From Pseudomonas putida (lineage in GTDB: Bacteria > Pseudomonadota > Gammaproteobacteria > Pseudomonadales > Pseudomonadaceae), in assembly GCF_001941965.1 (NCBI RefSeq), contig NZ_MKZO01000015.1:1-64000 (forward strand): a stretch of 64,000 nt of DNA. Direction: 5' to 3'. A program made the translations under genes and the position numbers. Positions within the stretch are counted from its first letter, which is position 1. Each line of letters begins with the position of its first letter. Shown piece by piece: positions 34,353 through 49,000 of the stretch. Under the pieces are notes generated by a model. It saw only the letters and a program-made list of their open reading frames with translations, ran no database searches and was not told where the DNA came from.

Positions 34353-35114
34353 TCATGTTGTCGCGAGCAGCGGATAGGTGAACAGGGTGAAGTGCGCGAG
34401 GTTCAGCCCGAAATGGGCCAGCAGCGCCGCCGGCAGTCCGCCGTGGCGCCAGGCTAACCCGTAACCGGCGCCGGCCAGTGTTGCCAGGGCGACCCAGGGC
34501 CAGCCGCCACCGACGTGGGCCAGGCCGAAGAGCAGGGCGCTCAGAACGAGGGCGGGGTTGGCGCCGACAAGGCGTTGCAGGCCGCCCTGAAGGTAGCCGC
34601 GGAACAGGGCTTCCTCCACCAGGCTGACCAGCAGCAGGTTGTTGGCGGCCCAGAGCCAGGCGTCGGGTGGCCATTTTGGGGACCAATGCACCAGGTCGAT
34701 AAGCCAGGCGAGGGCGAGGGATCCGGCAAGGGTGATGGCGCCCGCCAGTAGCGCCAATCCCGGCCGGGTTCGGCGCGGCATGATGATCCATGGACAGGCC
34801 AGCAGTAGCCAGAAGCCGATCAGGGGCTTGTCCAGGTTCAGGTTCATGGAGAAGGGCGCGGCGTCCGGGGTGAAGCGGACGTGGTCGAAAACCCGGGCGT
34901 TGTTGAAACCGGGGAGCCAGTGCAGGGCCAGGCTGAGGGCCAGCAGGATGAAGAGCGCATGGCCGGCGATCTTCCAGCGTGGGTGTCGGGCCATCCAGCC
35001 GCTGGCCAGCAGCAGGAGGAAGGCCGGCAGGGTGGCAAGGCCGAGGCTGCCGTGGGTGAGGGCCAGGGCGTAGCCGGCGGTCAGGAGGGTGAGGAGGAGC
35101 TTTTGAGAGGGCAT
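34353..35114 (-). CDS. CPBP-family intramembrane metalloprotease
   Basis: This 253-residue protein has about seven membrane helices and the CPBP/Abi motif EEALFRGYLQGGLQRL near residue 170. A histidine motif GLAHVGGG and HFGLNLAHF follow in later helices. These are the expected glutamate and histidine metal ligands of the Rce1-like family. The substrate is unknown. It is a single gene between aer and a REP pair. Confidence 0.88.
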   Translation of the reverse strand: MPSQKLLLTLLTAGYALALTHGSLGLATLPAFLLLLASGWMARHPRWKIAGHALFILLALSLALHWLPGFNNARVFDHVRFTPDAAPFSMNLNLDKPLIGFWLLLACPWIIMPRRTRPGLALLAGAITLAGSLALAWLIDLVHWSPKWPPDAWLWAANNLLLVSLVEEALFRGYLQGGLQRLVGANPALVLSALLFGLAHVGGGWPWVALATLAGAGYGLAWRHGGLPAALLAHFGLNLAHFTLFTYPLLATT

Positions 35115-35170
35115 GCAGCTTCGACTGCGGTGATGGCGTTCAGGACACCGGGTTTTGTGGTGTAGCTGAT

Positions 35171-35250
35171 GGCCTCATCGCTGGCAAGCCAGCTCCCACA
35201 GGTCCAGCGGTGCACGCGGTCCCTGTGGGAGCTGGCTTGCCAGCGATTGC
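35171..35250. repeat. REP doublet at the 3' end of acnA
   Basis: Two inverted REP arms (35172-35202 and 35220-35248) lie just downstream of acnA and upstream of the CPBP gene, both on the minus strand. Confidence 0.92.
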
Positions 35251-35260
35251 TAGAGTGGGA

Positions 35261-37948
<2,688 letters not shown>

Positions 37949-38174
37949 TGACCAACTCCTTCTGCGCCGGTGCGCGGCTGTCTTCCTTGCTGGGGCCGCT
38001 GCACCGCCTCTTTCACGGTCCGCACGGCACGGACCTGGCTGCACGGTCAGGTTAGCTCCGTTTGCCCTGACCGACCATTAACTGGACCGGCGGGGCGTGT
38101 CGCCAGTTCCGAAAGTCCTTTATCATTCGCCGATTTTCCACCGGGGCGCATGGCGTCCCCGTCCGGAGTGAGTG

Positions 38175-39239
38175 ATGAATACCCTGTTCCTGCATTGCCG
38201 ACCTGGTTTCGAGAGCGAGGTCTGTTCCGAGATCAGCGAACACGCCGCGTTGCTCGGCGTTGCCGGCTATGCCAAGGCCAAGCCGCAGACCGCCTGCGCC
38301 GAGTTCATCTGCAACGACGCCGAAGGCGCCGCGCGGATCATGCACGAGCTGCGTTTCAAGCAGTTGATCTTCCCCCGCCAGTGGGCCCGGGGCAGCTTCG
38401 TCGAGCTGCCGGAAACCGACCGCATCAGCGTGCTGCTGGAGCATCTGGCCGGCTATCCAGTGGCTGGCAGCCTGTGGCTGGAAGTCATGGACAGCAACGA
38501 CGGCAAGGAACTCTCGACCTTCTGCCGCAAGTTCGAAGTGCCGCTGCGCAAGGCCCTGCTCAAGGCCGGGCGCCTGGTGGAGAACGGCCCGGGCCCGCGT
38601 CTGCTGCTGACCTTCGTCAGTGGCCGCCGGGTGTTCCTCGGCCTGGCCGAGGCGGACAACTCGGCCATGTGGCCCATGGGCATCCCGCGCCTGAAATTCC
38701 CCCGCGAGGCGCCGAGCCGCTCGACCCTCAAGCTGGAAGAGGCCTGGCACCACTTCATCCCCCGCGAGCAGTGGGAGCAGCGCCTGTCCGACGACATGAC
38801 CGGCGTTGACCTCGGCGCTGCGCCGGGCGGCTGGACCTACCAGCTGGTCAAGCGCGGCATGCTGGTCACCGCCATCGACAACGGGCCGATGGCCGAGAGC
38901 CTGATGGACACCGGGCTGATCCAGCACCTGATGGTCGACGGCTTTACCTGGAAGCCCAAGCAGATGGTCGACTGGATGGTCTGCGATATCGTCGAGAAGC
39001 CGGCGCGTACCGCCGCGATGATCGAGGAATGGCTGGGCGACGGGCACTGCCGCGAGGCGGTGGTCAACCTCAAGCTGCCGATGAAGCAGCGCTATGCCGA
39101 GGTGCGGCGCCTGCTGGAGCGTATCGAAGAGGGCTTCAAGGCGCGCAAGGTCAAGGTCTCCATCGGCTGCAAGCAGCTCTATCACGACCGCGAGGAAGTC
39201 ACCTGCCACCTGCGCCGCCTCGACATCAAGCCACGCTGA
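38175..39239 (+). CDS. rlmM: 23S rRNA C2498 2'-O-ribose methyltransferase
   Basis: This 354-residue protein matches RlmM (MNTLFLHCRPGFESEV). It has an N-terminal THUMP-like region and a Rossmann methyltransferase domain with GVDLGAAPGGWTYQLVKRG near residue 214, and a catalytic segment VVNLKLPMKQRY. ATG 38175 is six bases after GGAG; GTG 38172 is also in frame but poorly placed. tusA follows after 18 bp, so they probably form one transcript. Confidence 0.95.
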   Translation: MNTLFLHCRPGFESEVCSEISEHAALLGVAGYAKAKPQTACAEFICNDAEGAARIMHELRFKQLIFPRQWARGSFVELPETDRISVLLEHLAGYPVAGSLWLEVMDSNDGKELSTFCRKFEVPLRKALLKAGRLVENGPGPRLLLTFVSGRRVFLGLAEADNSAMWPMGIPRLKFPREAPSRSTLKLEEAWHHFIPREQWEQRLSDDMTGVDLGAAPGGWTYQLVKRGMLVTAIDNGPMAESLMDTGLIQHLMVDGFTWKPKQMVDWMVCDIVEKPARTAAMIEEWLGDGHCREAVVNLKLPMKQRYAEVRRLLERIEEGFKARKVKVSIGCKQLYHDREEVTCHLRRLDIKPR

Positions 39240-39257
39240 ATCACGGAGTTTATTGAG

Positions 39258-39500
39258 ATGACCGATTTCACCCCTGACGCCGTGCTCGACGCCACTGGCC
39301 TGAACTGCCCGGAGCCGGTGATGATGCTGCATCAATACGTGCGCGACCTGGGCGCCGGTGGCTTGCTCAAGGTGATCGCCACCGACCCCTCGACCCGCCG
39401 CGATATCCCCAAGTTCTGCGTGTTCCTCGGGCATGAGCTGGTGCAGCAGGAAGAAGAGGGCGGCACCTACCTGTACTGGATTCGCAAGAAGCTCGACTGA
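39258..39500 (+). CDS. tusA: sulfur carrier protein TusA
   Basis: This 80-residue protein has the TusA signature [18 protein letters not shown], with the catalytic cysteine in CPEP, and the segment [19 protein letters not shown]. TusA relays sulfur from a cysteine desulfurase for tRNA thiolation and other uses. It is the second gene after rlmM and is followed by a terminator. Confidence 0.94.
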   Translation: MTDFTPDAVLDATGLNCPEPVMMLHQYVRDLGAGGLLKVIATDPSTRRDIPKFCVFLGHELVQQEEEGGTYLYWIRKKLD

Positions 39501-39563
39501 CACCCCTGGCTGTTACTCCGCTGTTTCCTCCGGTGACGCCTGCACCGGTACTGTGCATGGAAT

Positions 39564-39595
39564 GGATGCCAGCCTTCTGGCTGCATCCTTTCCTT
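39564..39595 (+). terminator. terminator of rlmM-tusA
   Basis: GGATGCCAGCC pairs with GGCTGCATCC, with one bulged C and a TTCT loop, and runs into TTTCCTTT. It lies 64 bases after tusA. Confidence 0.7.
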
Positions 39596-39624
39596 TACTG
39601 CCTCCCTCCTGACTTCCCTGTATC

Positions 39625-39640
39625 CGGCACATACGTTGCT
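39625..39640 (+). promoter_or_regulatory. sigma-54 promoter of chemoreceptor gene
   Basis: CGGCACATACGTTGCT fits the RpoN consensus (GGCAC-N5-TTGCT, ten bases between GG and GC). It is about 75 bases before the start of the chemoreceptor and after the tusA terminator. Confidence 0.78.
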
Positions 39641-39714
39641 AGCTAAACGCTATCACCCTGAGCGCCTGCAGAAACGATTGCGCTCCAGGGTCCCCCTATG
39701 CGCAGGAGTGAGTC

Positions 39715-41772
39715 ATGAATCGTCTGTTGTCACCGGGTGCGCGTTTGTTGGGGCGTTTCGGTTTTGCGCGCAAGTTCCAGTTGCTGTTCCTCTTGTTCAT
39801 GCTGCCGCTGGTGTTCAGCCTCGGGCTGATCGGCATGGATTACCGCGACCGCCTGGCGGTGATCGCCGGCGAGCAGTCCGGGGTCCGCCAGTTGCTGGTG
39901 CTGGATGACCTGGAGCGCGAGCTGTCGGCCCAGCGTTATCGGGCGGCGCGCTGGAAAGCCATCGATATCCTCCGTGAACCCACCGCCGAAGCCCGTCAGT
40001 TGATGAGCGAGATCGATGCTGCGCTGCCGCGTATCGATCAGGCCCTGAAAAACCTCAAGGCGACCCTGGACAAGGAAAAGGCCGGCGCCGACACCCTGGC
40101 CCGCTTTGAGGCCCTGCAAGGTTCGGTGGCCGGCCTCGACAGCCAGTCCCTGCGCGGCGTCGGCTGGTGGCCGGACGGTTATGACCGCTTCACCGCCGGC
40201 ATCGGCAATCTGCAGGCGCTGCGCGAGCAGATCGCCATGGACACCGGCCTGATCCTCGATCCTTGGCTGGAAACCTACCTGTTGATGCAGCTCTCGACCC
40301 AGCAGACCCCGGACCTGATCGAGCGCATCGGACGCATGGCCAGCATCGGCCAGACCTCGGTGGTCTCCGGCCAGTTCAGCCTGCAGAGCCGCCTGCAGAT
40401 GCGCGACCTGCGCAGCCGTATCGGCGACGCCCGGGAGCAGATGGTCAAGACCGCCGGTTCCCTGCAAACCCGCCTGCCGCCCGAGCTGCAAGGCTGGGGC
40501 AAGCGCTACGGGGCGAGCATGAAGGGGCTCGATGGCGAGCTGGCGGTGCTGGACGACGGCGTGTTCGGCGGCTCGATCAAGCTCAAGCCCGCCGAGTTCG
40601 AGGCCAGTATCGGTCGCCTGCTGGACGATATGTTCGGCCTGCGTGGCGCGTCGTTGCAGTCGCTGAACGAGCGCCTGGACTACTACCACGCCAAGTCCAA
40701 CCGCGAATTCATCCCAGTGGGGGTGACCATCGGCCTGTTGCTGCTGCTGGCGCTGTACCTGTTCGCCTGCCTGCAGGCCTCGATCCGCCGCAGTGCCAGC
40801 GGCATCACCACCCTGGCCGAGTCGCTGCGTGACGGCAACCTGTGCGTCGAGGTGTCGGTGCAGGGGCGCGATGAACTGGCGGTGATCAGCCAGGCGCTGA
40901 ACGTCGCGGTGGTGCAGTTGCGCGCCAGCCTGCTGGGGGTCAATCACGAGACCCGGCAACTGGGCTCGGCGGTGCAGACCCTGAATGTCCAGGCCAACGG
41001 CACCCTGCAGGATGTGGAACGGCAGCAACAGCAGATCAGCCAGATCGCTGCGGCGGCGACCCAGTTGGCGGCAACGTCGCAGGAAGTGGCGCGAAGCTGC
41101 GAGCACGCCTCCGACAGTGCCCGGCAGACCCGGCGCATTGCCGAGGACAGCAACCGCGACAGCCAGCGCACCACCGACAGCATCCAGCAGCTCAACCGCC
41201 GCCTGACCGATACCGCCGAGGCGCTGCAGCGGGTCAGCGAGCAGGGCCAGCAGATCCAGTCGGTGGTGGACGCGATTCGCGGTATTGCCGAGCAGACCAA
41301 CCTGCTGGCGCTCAACGCCGCCATCGAGGCAGCGCGGGCCGGGGAGCAGGGCCGCGGCTTTGCCGTGGTGGCGGACGAGGTACGCAGCCTGTCCCAGCGT
41401 ACCCAGGCGTCCACGGCGCAGATTGCCGGGACGGTGGACAGCCTGCGCACCACCGTGACCCAGGCGGTCAGCTTGATGGAAGCCGCCTGTGGTCAGGCGG
41501 TCCAGGATGCCCAGTCGGTGACCGGGCTGGGCCAGCGCTTGGGCGAGATCGCCGGGGCGGTGCAGGGCGTGACTGACACCCTGGCGCAGATCCTTACCGC
41601 AGTGGAGGAGCAGACCGGCACCGCCGATGAGGTCAGCGGCAATATCCAGCAGGTGGACCAGGCTGCCGGGCGTTTGCTGGACGGTGCCCGGGCAGTGAAC
41701 CAGGCGGCGGACACCCTGAGCCAGGGCAGCCGCGCGCTCAACGACAATACCGCGCGCTTCAACCTGGGCTGA
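39715..41772 (+). CDS. methyl-accepting chemotaxis protein with large periplasmic sensor
   Basis: This 685-residue receptor has a membrane helix near 20-42 and a helical periplasmic domain of about 290 residues. A second membrane helix lies near 332-355 ([19 protein letters not shown]), followed by a HAMP-like linker and a signalling domain with the tip [18 protein letters not shown] near residue 530. The sensor resembles all-helical NIT-type domains, but I cannot name a ligand. The ATG at 39715 has AGGAG upstream. The gene overlaps the convergent MATE gene by 14 bases. Confidence 0.9.
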   Translation: MNRLLSPGARLLGRFGFARKFQLLFLLFMLPLVFSLGLIGMDYRDRLAVIAGEQSGVRQLLVLDDLERELSAQRYRAARWKAIDILREPTAEARQLMSEIDAALPRIDQALKNLKATLDKEKAGADTLARFEALQGSVAGLDSQSLRGVGWWPDGYDRFTAGIGNLQALREQIAMDTGLILDPWLETYLLMQLSTQQTPDLIERIGRMASIGQTSVVSGQFSLQSRLQMRDLRSRIGDAREQMVKTAGSLQTRLPPELQGWGKRYGASMKGLDGELAVLDDGVFGGSIKLKPAEFEASIGRLLDDMFGLRGASLQSLNERLDYYHAKSNREFIPVGVTIGLLLLLALYLFACLQASIRRSASGITTLAESLRDGNLCVEVSVQGRDELAVISQALNVAVVQLRASLLGVNHETRQLGSAVQTLNVQANGTLQDVERQQQQISQIAAAATQLAATSQEVARSCEHASDSARQTRRIAEDSNRDSQRTTDSIQQLNRRLTDTAEALQRVSEQGQQIQSVVDAIRGIAEQTNLLALNAAIEAARAGEQGRGFAVVADEVRSLSQRTQASTAQIAGTVDSLRTTVTQAVSLMEAACGQAVQDAQSVTGLGQRLGEIAGAVQGVTDTLAQILTAVEEQTGTADEVSGNIQQVDQAAGRLLDGARAVNQAADTLSQGSRALNDNTARFNLG

Positions 41773-43126
41773 GCTGCGCCTTGCGGATATGCCGGCGGGT
41801 GCAGCGCAGCAGGCGGATCGAGAGCATGATCGCTGCGCAGGTCAGGCCGGCGATCAGGCCTTGCCACAGGCCGCTCGGGCCGCTGGCGGGGCTGAGGTAG
41901 TCGGTCAGGCCGAGCAGGTAGCCCACCGGCAAACCGATGCCCCAGTAGGCGAACAGGGTCAGGATCATGGTCACCCGGGTGTCCTGGTAACCCCGCAGGG
42001 CACCGGCGCAGATCACCTGGATGGCGTCGGAGAACTGGTACAGCGCAGCGAACACGATAAGCATCGCGGCGATCTGGATCACCGCGGTGTCCGGCGTGTA
42101 GATCGCGGCGATCTGCTCGCGCAGCAGCAGGATCAGCGACGCCGAGAACGCCGCGAATACCAGCGCCGTGCCGAGCCCGACCTGGGCGGCGAAACGCGCC
42201 TGGTGCGGATCGCCGGCACCCACCGCCTGGCCTACGCGCACGGTCACCGCCATCCCCAGCGAATACGGAATCATGAACAGCAGCGAGCTGATGTTCAGGG
42301 CGATCTGGTGCCCGGCGACCACGGTCGGGCCCAGGCTGCCGATCAGCAGAGCGATCACCGCGAAGATGCTCGATTCGGCGAACACGGCGATGCCGATCGG
42401 CAGGCCGATGCCGAGCAGGCGCTTGATGGTCGGCCACTGGGGCTTGTCGAGGCGCACCAGCACCCGGCTGCTGGCGTAGGCCGGGGCCCAGCGGCTCCAG
42501 GCGGCCATGCTCAGGGCCATGAACCAGCCGACGATGCCGGTGGCCCAGCCACAACCGACGCCGCCGAGCGCCGGCAGGCCGAAATGGCCGTAGATCAGCA
42601 CCCAGTTCAGCGGGATGTTCAGCAGCAGGCCGCACAGGCCGATGACCATGCTTGGCCGGGTGCGCCCGAGGCCGTCGCTGTAGCAGCGCAGCACGTAGTA
42701 CAGGGCAATGCCGGGGAATCCGAAGGCGATACCGTGCAGGTAGCCCATGCTCGGGCCGATCAACTGTGGGTCGACCTTCATCAGGTACAGGATGGGTTCG
42801 GCGCCGAGGAGCAGGGCGCTCGACAGCAGGCCCACCACCAGCGCGAGCCACAGGGCCTGGCGCACCAGCGGGGCGATCTCGCCGTGCTGGTTGGCGCCGA
42901 AGCGCTGCGCCACCTTGGGCGTGGTGGCGAGAAGGATACCGGTCATCAGCAGGTACACCGGGATCCAGATCGAGTTGCCCAGGGCCACGGCGGCCAGGTC
43001 CTCAGGGCTGACCCGGCCGGCCATGACGGCATCGACGAAGCCCATGGCGGTGGTCGCCAGCTGGGCGACGATGATCGGGGTGGCAAGGCGCAGCAGGCTG
43101 CGGACTTCGGTGCGGATGGCGGGCAT
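41759..43126 (-). CDS. MATE-family multidrug efflux transporter (NorM/PmpM type)
   Basis: This 455-residue protein has twelve membrane helices and MATE features: [22 protein letters not shown] at the start, [19 protein letters not shown] and a second-half VGQAVGAGD. It should expel cationic drugs using Na+ or H+. Its 3' end overlaps the chemoreceptor gene by 14 bases in convergent orientation. A REP doublet lies upstream. Confidence 0.9.
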   Translation of the reverse strand: MPAIRTEVRSLLRLATPIIVAQLATTAMGFVDAVMAGRVSPEDLAAVALGNSIWIPVYLLMTGILLATTPKVAQRFGANQHGEIAPLVRQALWLALVVGLLSSALLLGAEPILYLMKVDPQLIGPSMGYLHGIAFGFPGIALYYVLRCYSDGLGRTRPSMVIGLCGLLLNIPLNWVLIYGHFGLPALGGVGCGWATGIVGWFMALSMAAWSRWAPAYASSRVLVRLDKPQWPTIKRLLGIGLPIGIAVFAESSIFAVIALLIGSLGPTVVAGHQIALNISSLLFMIPYSLGMAVTVRVGQAVGAGDPHQARFAAQVGLGTALVFAAFSASLILLLREQIAAIYTPDTAVIQIAAMLIVFAALYQFSDAIQVICAGALRGYQDTRVTMILTLFAYWGIGLPVGYLLGLTDYLSPASGPSGLWQGLIAGLTCAAIMLSIRLLRCTRRHIRKAQLSPG

Positions 43127-43203
43127 GGTGGTCGTGGGGCTGGCAGGGAAAGCGGCGTAGTCTACGCCTTGATCGGTTGGTCAGGAAATGTTGGTGTCTG
43201 GAC

Positions 43204-43284
43204 GGGCCTCATCGCTGGCAAGCCAGCTCCCACAGGTCCGGTGCATGCAGTCCCTGTGGGAGCTGGCTTGCCAGCGATGAGGCC
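43204..43284. repeat. REP doublet between MATE gene and pdxB
   Basis: Inverted REP arms with GATGAGGCC extensions lie in the divergent interval, about 70 bases before the pdxB start. This is one of the few doublets placed 5' of two genes. Confidence 0.92.
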
Positions 43285-43354
43285 GGTGCAGACACCACTT
43301 TGTTATTGCCCCATCCACCCCCTACACTGCCAACCCCTCACAGGAGTCCCGCCC

Positions 43355-44494
43355 ATGCTGATCGTTGCCGACGAAAACATCCCCCTGCTCGATGCCTTCT
43401 TTGCCGGCTTCGGCGAGATTCGCCGCTATCCGGGCCGGGCCATCGATGCGGACTGCGTGCGCGACGCCGATGTGCTGCTGGTGCGGTCGGTGACCAAGGT
43501 CGATCGCGCCCTGCTCGAAGGCAGCCAGGTGCGCTTCGTCGGCACCTGCACCATTGGCACCGATCACCTCGACCTGGGCTACTTCGCCGAAGCCGGCATC
43601 CACTGGTCCAGCGCCCCTGGCTGCAATGCCCGCGGTGTTGTCGATTATGTGCTGGGCAGCCTGCTGACCCTGGCCGAACTGGATGGCGCTGATCTCTCGC
43701 AGCGCACCTATGGCGTGGTCGGCGCCGGCCAGGTCGGTGGCCGCCTGGTCCAGGTGCTGCGCGGGCTGGGCTGGAAGGTGCTGGTCTGCGATCCGCCCCG
43801 GCAGGCGGCGGAGGGCGGCGATTATGTCGGGCTGGAGCAGATCCTCGCCGAGTGCGATGTGATCAGCCTGCATACCCCGCTGACCCGCACGGGTGAGCAA
43901 CCGACCTGGCACCTGCTCGACGGCGAGCGCCTGGCCCGCCTGCGCCCCGGCGCCTGGCTGATCAATGCGGCTCGCGGCCCGGTGATCGACAACCCCGCCC
44001 TGCGCGAACTGCTGCTGGCGCGCGAGGATGTGCTGGCGGTGCTGGACGTGTGGGAAGAGGAGCCGCTGGTGGATGTGGAGCTGGCCGACCTGTGCGTGAT
44101 TGCCACCCCGCATATCGCCGGCTACAGCCTCGACGGCAAGCAGCGCGGTACGGCGCAGATCTACCAGGCGTACTGTGTCTGGCGCGGGGAAGCGGAGCAG
44201 GTGCAGCTTGCTGATCTGCTGCCCAAGCCCTGGCTGGCGCGGGTCGAACTGCAGGCCGAGACTGATCCGGCCTGGGCCCTGGCGACCCTGTGCCGTGCGG
44301 TGTATGACCCGCGCCGCGATGATGCGGATTTGCGCCGCAGCCTGGGGGATGACCCGGCGGCGCAGAAGGTGGCGTTCGATCTGTTGCGCAAGGGGTATCC
44401 GGTAAGGCGGGAGATCGAGGGGTTGAAGGTCAAGGCTGAGGGTGAAGAGGTAAGGCGGATTGCGGCGGCGCTGGGCTGTGTGATCGAGGGCTGA
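43355..44494 (+). CDS. pdxB: erythronate-4-phosphate dehydrogenase
   Basis: This 379-residue NAD-dependent dehydrogenase acts in pyridoxal phosphate synthesis. It has the PdxB N-terminus [18 protein letters not shown], the segment [13 protein letters not shown], the Rossmann motif [16 protein letters not shown] and catalytic regions [11 protein letters not shown] and [18 protein letters not shown] lies nine bases before the ATG. A very long in-frame extension upstream is antisense to the MATE gene and not real. Confidence 0.95.
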   Translation: MLIVADENIPLLDAFFAGFGEIRRYPGRAIDADCVRDADVLLVRSVTKVDRALLEGSQVRFVGTCTIGTDHLDLGYFAEAGIHWSSAPGCNARGVVDYVLGSLLTLAELDGADLSQRTYGVVGAGQVGGRLVQVLRGLGWKVLVCDPPRQAAEGGDYVGLEQILAECDVISLHTPLTRTGEQPTWHLLDGERLARLRPGAWLINAARGPVIDNPALRELLLAREDVLAVLDVWEEEPLVDVELADLCVIATPHIAGYSLDGKQRGTAQIYQAYCVWRGEAEQVQLADLLPKPWLARVELQAETDPAWALATLCRAVYDPRRDDADLRRSLGDDPAAQKVAFDLLRKGYPVRREIEGLKVKAEGEEVRRIAAALGCVIEG

Positions 44495-44512
44495 TAGTTC
44501 TATTGGCTTTCA

Positions 44513-44616
44513 GGGCCTCATCGCTGGCAAGCCAGCTCCCACAGTGTCCGCGGTGATCACAAATCTGTGGTCAACACAAAACCCTGTGGGAGCTGGCTTG
44601 CCAGCGATGAGGCCCT
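44513..44616. repeat. REP doublet downstream of pdxB
   Basis: Two inverted REP arms with AGGGCCTCATCGC-type extensions are separated by about 40 bases containing direct CACAAA-type copies. Confidence 0.92.
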
Positions 44617-44632
44617 CAGGAACAACACAAAT

Positions 44633-44658
44633 AAAAAACCCGGCACCAGGGCCGGGTC
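44633..44658 (-). terminator. terminator of the 56-residue ORF
   Basis: On the minus strand a CCCGGC/GCCGGG stem with a six-base loop is followed by six U residues, 18 bases after the small gene's stop. Confidence 0.85.
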
Positions 44659-44675
44659 TTGAATAGGTCAGGGTC

Positions 44676-44846
44676 TCAGCCCTTCTTCGCCGGGTTGGCC
44701 CGGCTGTTTTCCAGCTCGCGGCACGCCTGCTGGATCATGTGCTCGGTGATCGGGATCTCGCGCCCTTGCGCGTCGATGATCGAGCCGCACGCCGGCACAG
44801 GTTGGGCCGGGCGCTGTTGCGGGGTGCTGCTATGCTGCAAGCTCAT
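44676..44846 (-). CDS. small conserved Pseudomonas protein (PA1571-like)
   Basis: This 56-residue ORF starts MSLQHSSTPQQRPAQPVPAC. It contains GSIIDAQGREIPITEHMIQQ and ends ANPAKKG. An AGAGGAGACAGGAA stretch precedes the ATG and a clear terminator follows the stop, supporting a real gene. The core REIPITEHMIQQACREL resembles the small PA1571 family as I remember it. It is acidic to neutral, with no membrane segment. Function unknown. Confidence 0.75.
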   Translation of the reverse strand: MSLQHSSTPQQRPAQPVPACGSIIDAQGREIPITEHMIQQACRELENSRANPAKKG

Positions 44847-44977
44847 TTCCTGTCTCCTCTTCAGGTGGCTAGCCTAGATTAATCGCGCGTGATGACCAGG
44901 CTGTGACAACTCCCTACGCTGTCTCATCATGCGAACTACCAGTCCAACAGAAAGTTCACTCAAGAACCAGAGGGAGT

Positions 44978-44996
44978 TTAGACCGATACGGTCTAA
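44978..44996 (+). promoter_or_regulatory. palindromic operator upstream of the ABC exporter
   Basis: TTAGACCG and CGGTCTAA form perfect eight-base arms around ATA, 41 bases before the exporter start. The size and symmetry suit a TetR-family repressor. No regulator gene is adjacent. Confidence 0.6.
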
Positions 44997-45037
44997 CGTC
45001 CTTATCGACTCGTTGAAATCAGCCACGGCAGCCGTCC

Positions 45038-46801
<1,764 letters not shown>

Positions 46802-46917
46802 AGCGGCAGGCGGCTTTTTTACAGTTATGTGACAGGCAAGGGCGGAATTGTCACATTTCTGTAGCAAAGCCCTGAGAGTATCCACCTCAGCTGTTGCGTA
46901 AATGCTCGATGCAGTTG

Positions 46918-46947
46918 GCTGCCTTCGCTTGATGGCAGCTTTTTTTT
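46918..46947 (+). terminator. terminator downstream of the ABC exporter
   Basis: GCTGCC pairs with GGCAGC across a ten-base loop, followed by eight T residues. It is 116 bases after the exporter stop and before the next chemoreceptor gene. Confidence 0.85.
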
Positions 46948-47030
46948 GCCTGCGAATCGACGACATGGATGTCTTTGGTTGGCTCCTTTTTAAGCCGCCG
47001 TTTCTTATCCCTTGTTCCGAGATCCTGCCG

Positions 47031-48656
47031 ATGCCCTTGCGTACTTCCCTGCGACTGCAAATCCTCGCCCTGCTCGCCGGCAGCCTGCTGGCGATGCTGC
47101 TGATTGCCCTGGTCTGTTTCCGCCTGCTGTCGGCCAGCGTCGATGGCTACAGCCAACTGGTCGATGGCCCGCTGCGGGCGTCGCAGCAGATCGATGAAGC
47201 CAACCTGCAATTCAAGATCCAGGTCCAGGAGTGGAAGAACGTGCTCCTGCGTGGCAAGAAACCCGATGACCTGAGCAAGTACTGGCAGCAGTTCCAGGCC
47301 CAGGAACGCATGGTCCAAGACATCCTCGGGCGTCTGGTCCAGGAAAACGCCGGGGATGCGGCGCTGCATGCGCGCCTTGTCGAACTCAAAGACAGCCATC
47401 GCCAATTGGGTGAAGCCTATGGCCGTGGGCGTGAAGCCTTCCTTGCCGCTGGCGCCGACCCGGCGGCCGGGGATCTGGCGGTCAAGGGCGTGGACCGTGC
47501 CGCCAGCGAGCAGATGAGCGCGCTGGTCACCCAACTGCGCGGCGCCTCGGCGGACCAGGCCAAGGCGATCAGCGCTGAAGCACAGCGGACCGTCTGGCTC
47601 GGCCTGCTGATCATGCTCGGTTCGGCCCTGGCCATCGGCGTGTTCAGCCTGTGGCGAGTGGATCGCGGTCTGATCGAGCCGATCCGTCGCCTGATCGAAT
47701 ACGTTGCCCATCTCAGCCAGGGGCGCTTCGACGCTCGCGTCGCCAGTGATCGCCAGGACGAACTGGGTCGCCTCGCCGTTGCTGCCAACACCCTGCGCGA
47801 TTTCCTCTCCGAGACCGTCGGCCGCCTGCAGGACAACGCCGGTGAGCTGGAAAACGCCAGCGGCGACCTGCGCAAGCTGGCCGGCGGCATGGCCCGCGGT
47901 ACCGACGATCAGTTCCAGCGCACCGACCAGGTGGCCACGGCGATGCACGAAATGTCCGCTACCGCCCAGGAGGTCGCCCGGCATGCCGCCGAGGCGGCCA
48001 AGGCCGCAGACGACGCCGACCATAGCGCCCAGGCCGGCGAGCAGGTGATGCAGGCGACCATCGACACCATCGCCCGGGTCAACCAGGAAATCACCGGCAC
48101 CGCCGAGGTGATCCGCCACCTTGAGCAGGACAGCGGGCGTATCGGCAAGGTCCTGGAAGTGATCCGCGGGATCGCCGAGCAGACCAACCTGCTGGCCCTC
48201 AACGCCGCCATCGAGGCCGCGCGGGCAGGGGAGGCGGGACGTGGCTTCGCTGTGGTCGCCGACGAGGTGCGCAACCTGGCCCAGCGCACCGCTTCGTCCA
48301 TTGCCGAGATCAACCAGATCATCAGCGCCGTGCAGTCCGGTGCGGTGGAAGCGGTGAAGGCCATCGAAACCGGCCAGGCACGCAGTGAAGAGGGCGCCGA
48401 GCAGGTCCAGCGTGCCGGCGAGATGCTGCAGCGCATCACCCTGGCGGTGGAAGCGATCCGCGACATGAACCGCCAGATCGCCACGGCGGCCGAGGAGCAG
48501 ACCAGCGTCGCCGAGGACATCTCGCGCAACCTGGTGGAGATCACCCGCATCGCCACCGACAACCAGGACGCGGTGCAGCGCACCGAGCGTGCCGGGCATC
48601 GCTTGCACGAACTGTCGGGCCAGTTGGGCGAGGTGACGGCGCGCCTGAGCGCCTGA
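47031..48656 (+). CDS. methyl-accepting chemotaxis protein with small periplasmic sensor
   Basis: This 541-residue receptor has a membrane helix near 13-36, a four-helix-type periplasmic sensor of about 150 residues, and a second helix near 187-208. A HAMP domain (about 209-262) and a signalling domain with [20 protein letters not shown] follow. The ATG at 47031 is chosen; a longer in-frame start at 46902 would read through the preceding terminator. No FliA or RpoN promoter was found upstream. Ligand unknown. Confidence 0.9.
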   Translation: MPLRTSLRLQILALLAGSLLAMLLIALVCFRLLSASVDGYSQLVDGPLRASQQIDEANLQFKIQVQEWKNVLLRGKKPDDLSKYWQQFQAQERMVQDILGRLVQENAGDAALHARLVELKDSHRQLGEAYGRGREAFLAAGADPAAGDLAVKGVDRAASEQMSALVTQLRGASADQAKAISAEAQRTVWLGLLIMLGSALAIGVFSLWRVDRGLIEPIRRLIEYVAHLSQGRFDARVASDRQDELGRLAVAANTLRDFLSETVGRLQDNAGELENASGDLRKLAGGMARGTDDQFQRTDQVATAMHEMSATAQEVARHAAEAAKAADDADHSAQAGEQVMQATIDTIARVNQEITGTAEVIRHLEQDSGRIGKVLEVIRGIAEQTNLLALNAAIEAARAGEAGRGFAVVADEVRNLAQRTASSIAEINQIISAVQSGAVEAVKAIETGQARSEEGAEQVQRAGEMLQRITLAVEAIRDMNRQIATAAEEQTSVAEDISRNLVEITRIATDNQDAVQRTERAGHRLHELSGQLGEVTARLSA

Positions 48657-48681
48657 TTCTTCCGCCAAAAGCCGGGGGAAA

Positions 48682-48812
48682 TCCGCCACCTTGCGGCCAA
48701 ACGGTCGTTGCGAGTGGCGGAATCCCGCCAGAAAAACCCGCGAATATGGGGTGCGACCATGCGTCTCGCCTATTAGCCGTTGGTCGCGAAAAAGTTGGCC
48801 CGCTTCGTGCTT
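48682..48812 (+). promoter_or_regulatory. sigma-54 promoter of mqo with upstream inverted repeat
   Basis: TGGCCCGCTTCGTGCTT at 48796-48812 has GG and GC ten bases apart and matches RpoN promoters well. Upstream, TCCGCCAC (48682-48689) and GTGGCGGA (48714-48721) form a perfect inverted repeat centred about 120 bases before the predicted start, a usual enhancer distance. The rest of the 48657-49000 interval has no gene; a leader of about 180 bases precedes mqo. Confidence 0.72.
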
Positions 48813-49000
48813 TATGAGGCGCCAGCGCGGGCTGAGTCCCCGCTTTACAAGACCATGGGCTGCCACGGCAGCCACGGCATCAGACCGCACCCCGCTTCTC
48901 CGATACCCCAGCCACCAGCCAGGTGAGCAGAACGATAAAACGAGGGCGTGCACCCGGGCGCGGCGGTCCAGCCAATACCTTCACTTCAATTGGATGAATT

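Noticed and set aside
41789..43354. In-frame upstream extension of pdxB by about 520 residues
   Set aside because: It overprints the MATE gene in antisense and the REP doublet; PdxB begins at 43355 with a good ribosome-binding site.
46902..47030. Longer start for the chemoreceptor at 46902
   Set aside because: The extra 43 codons read through a rho-independent terminator and do not resemble a receptor N-terminus.
46802..47030. FliA or RpoN promoter for the chemoreceptor at 47031
   Set aside because: Candidate GG/GC pairs have 11- or 12-base spacing and no GCCGATA element is present.
46887..48953. 688-residue open frame antisense to a chemoreceptor
   Set aside because: Shadow of a GC-rich gene; crosses the exporter terminator and the mqo promoter region.
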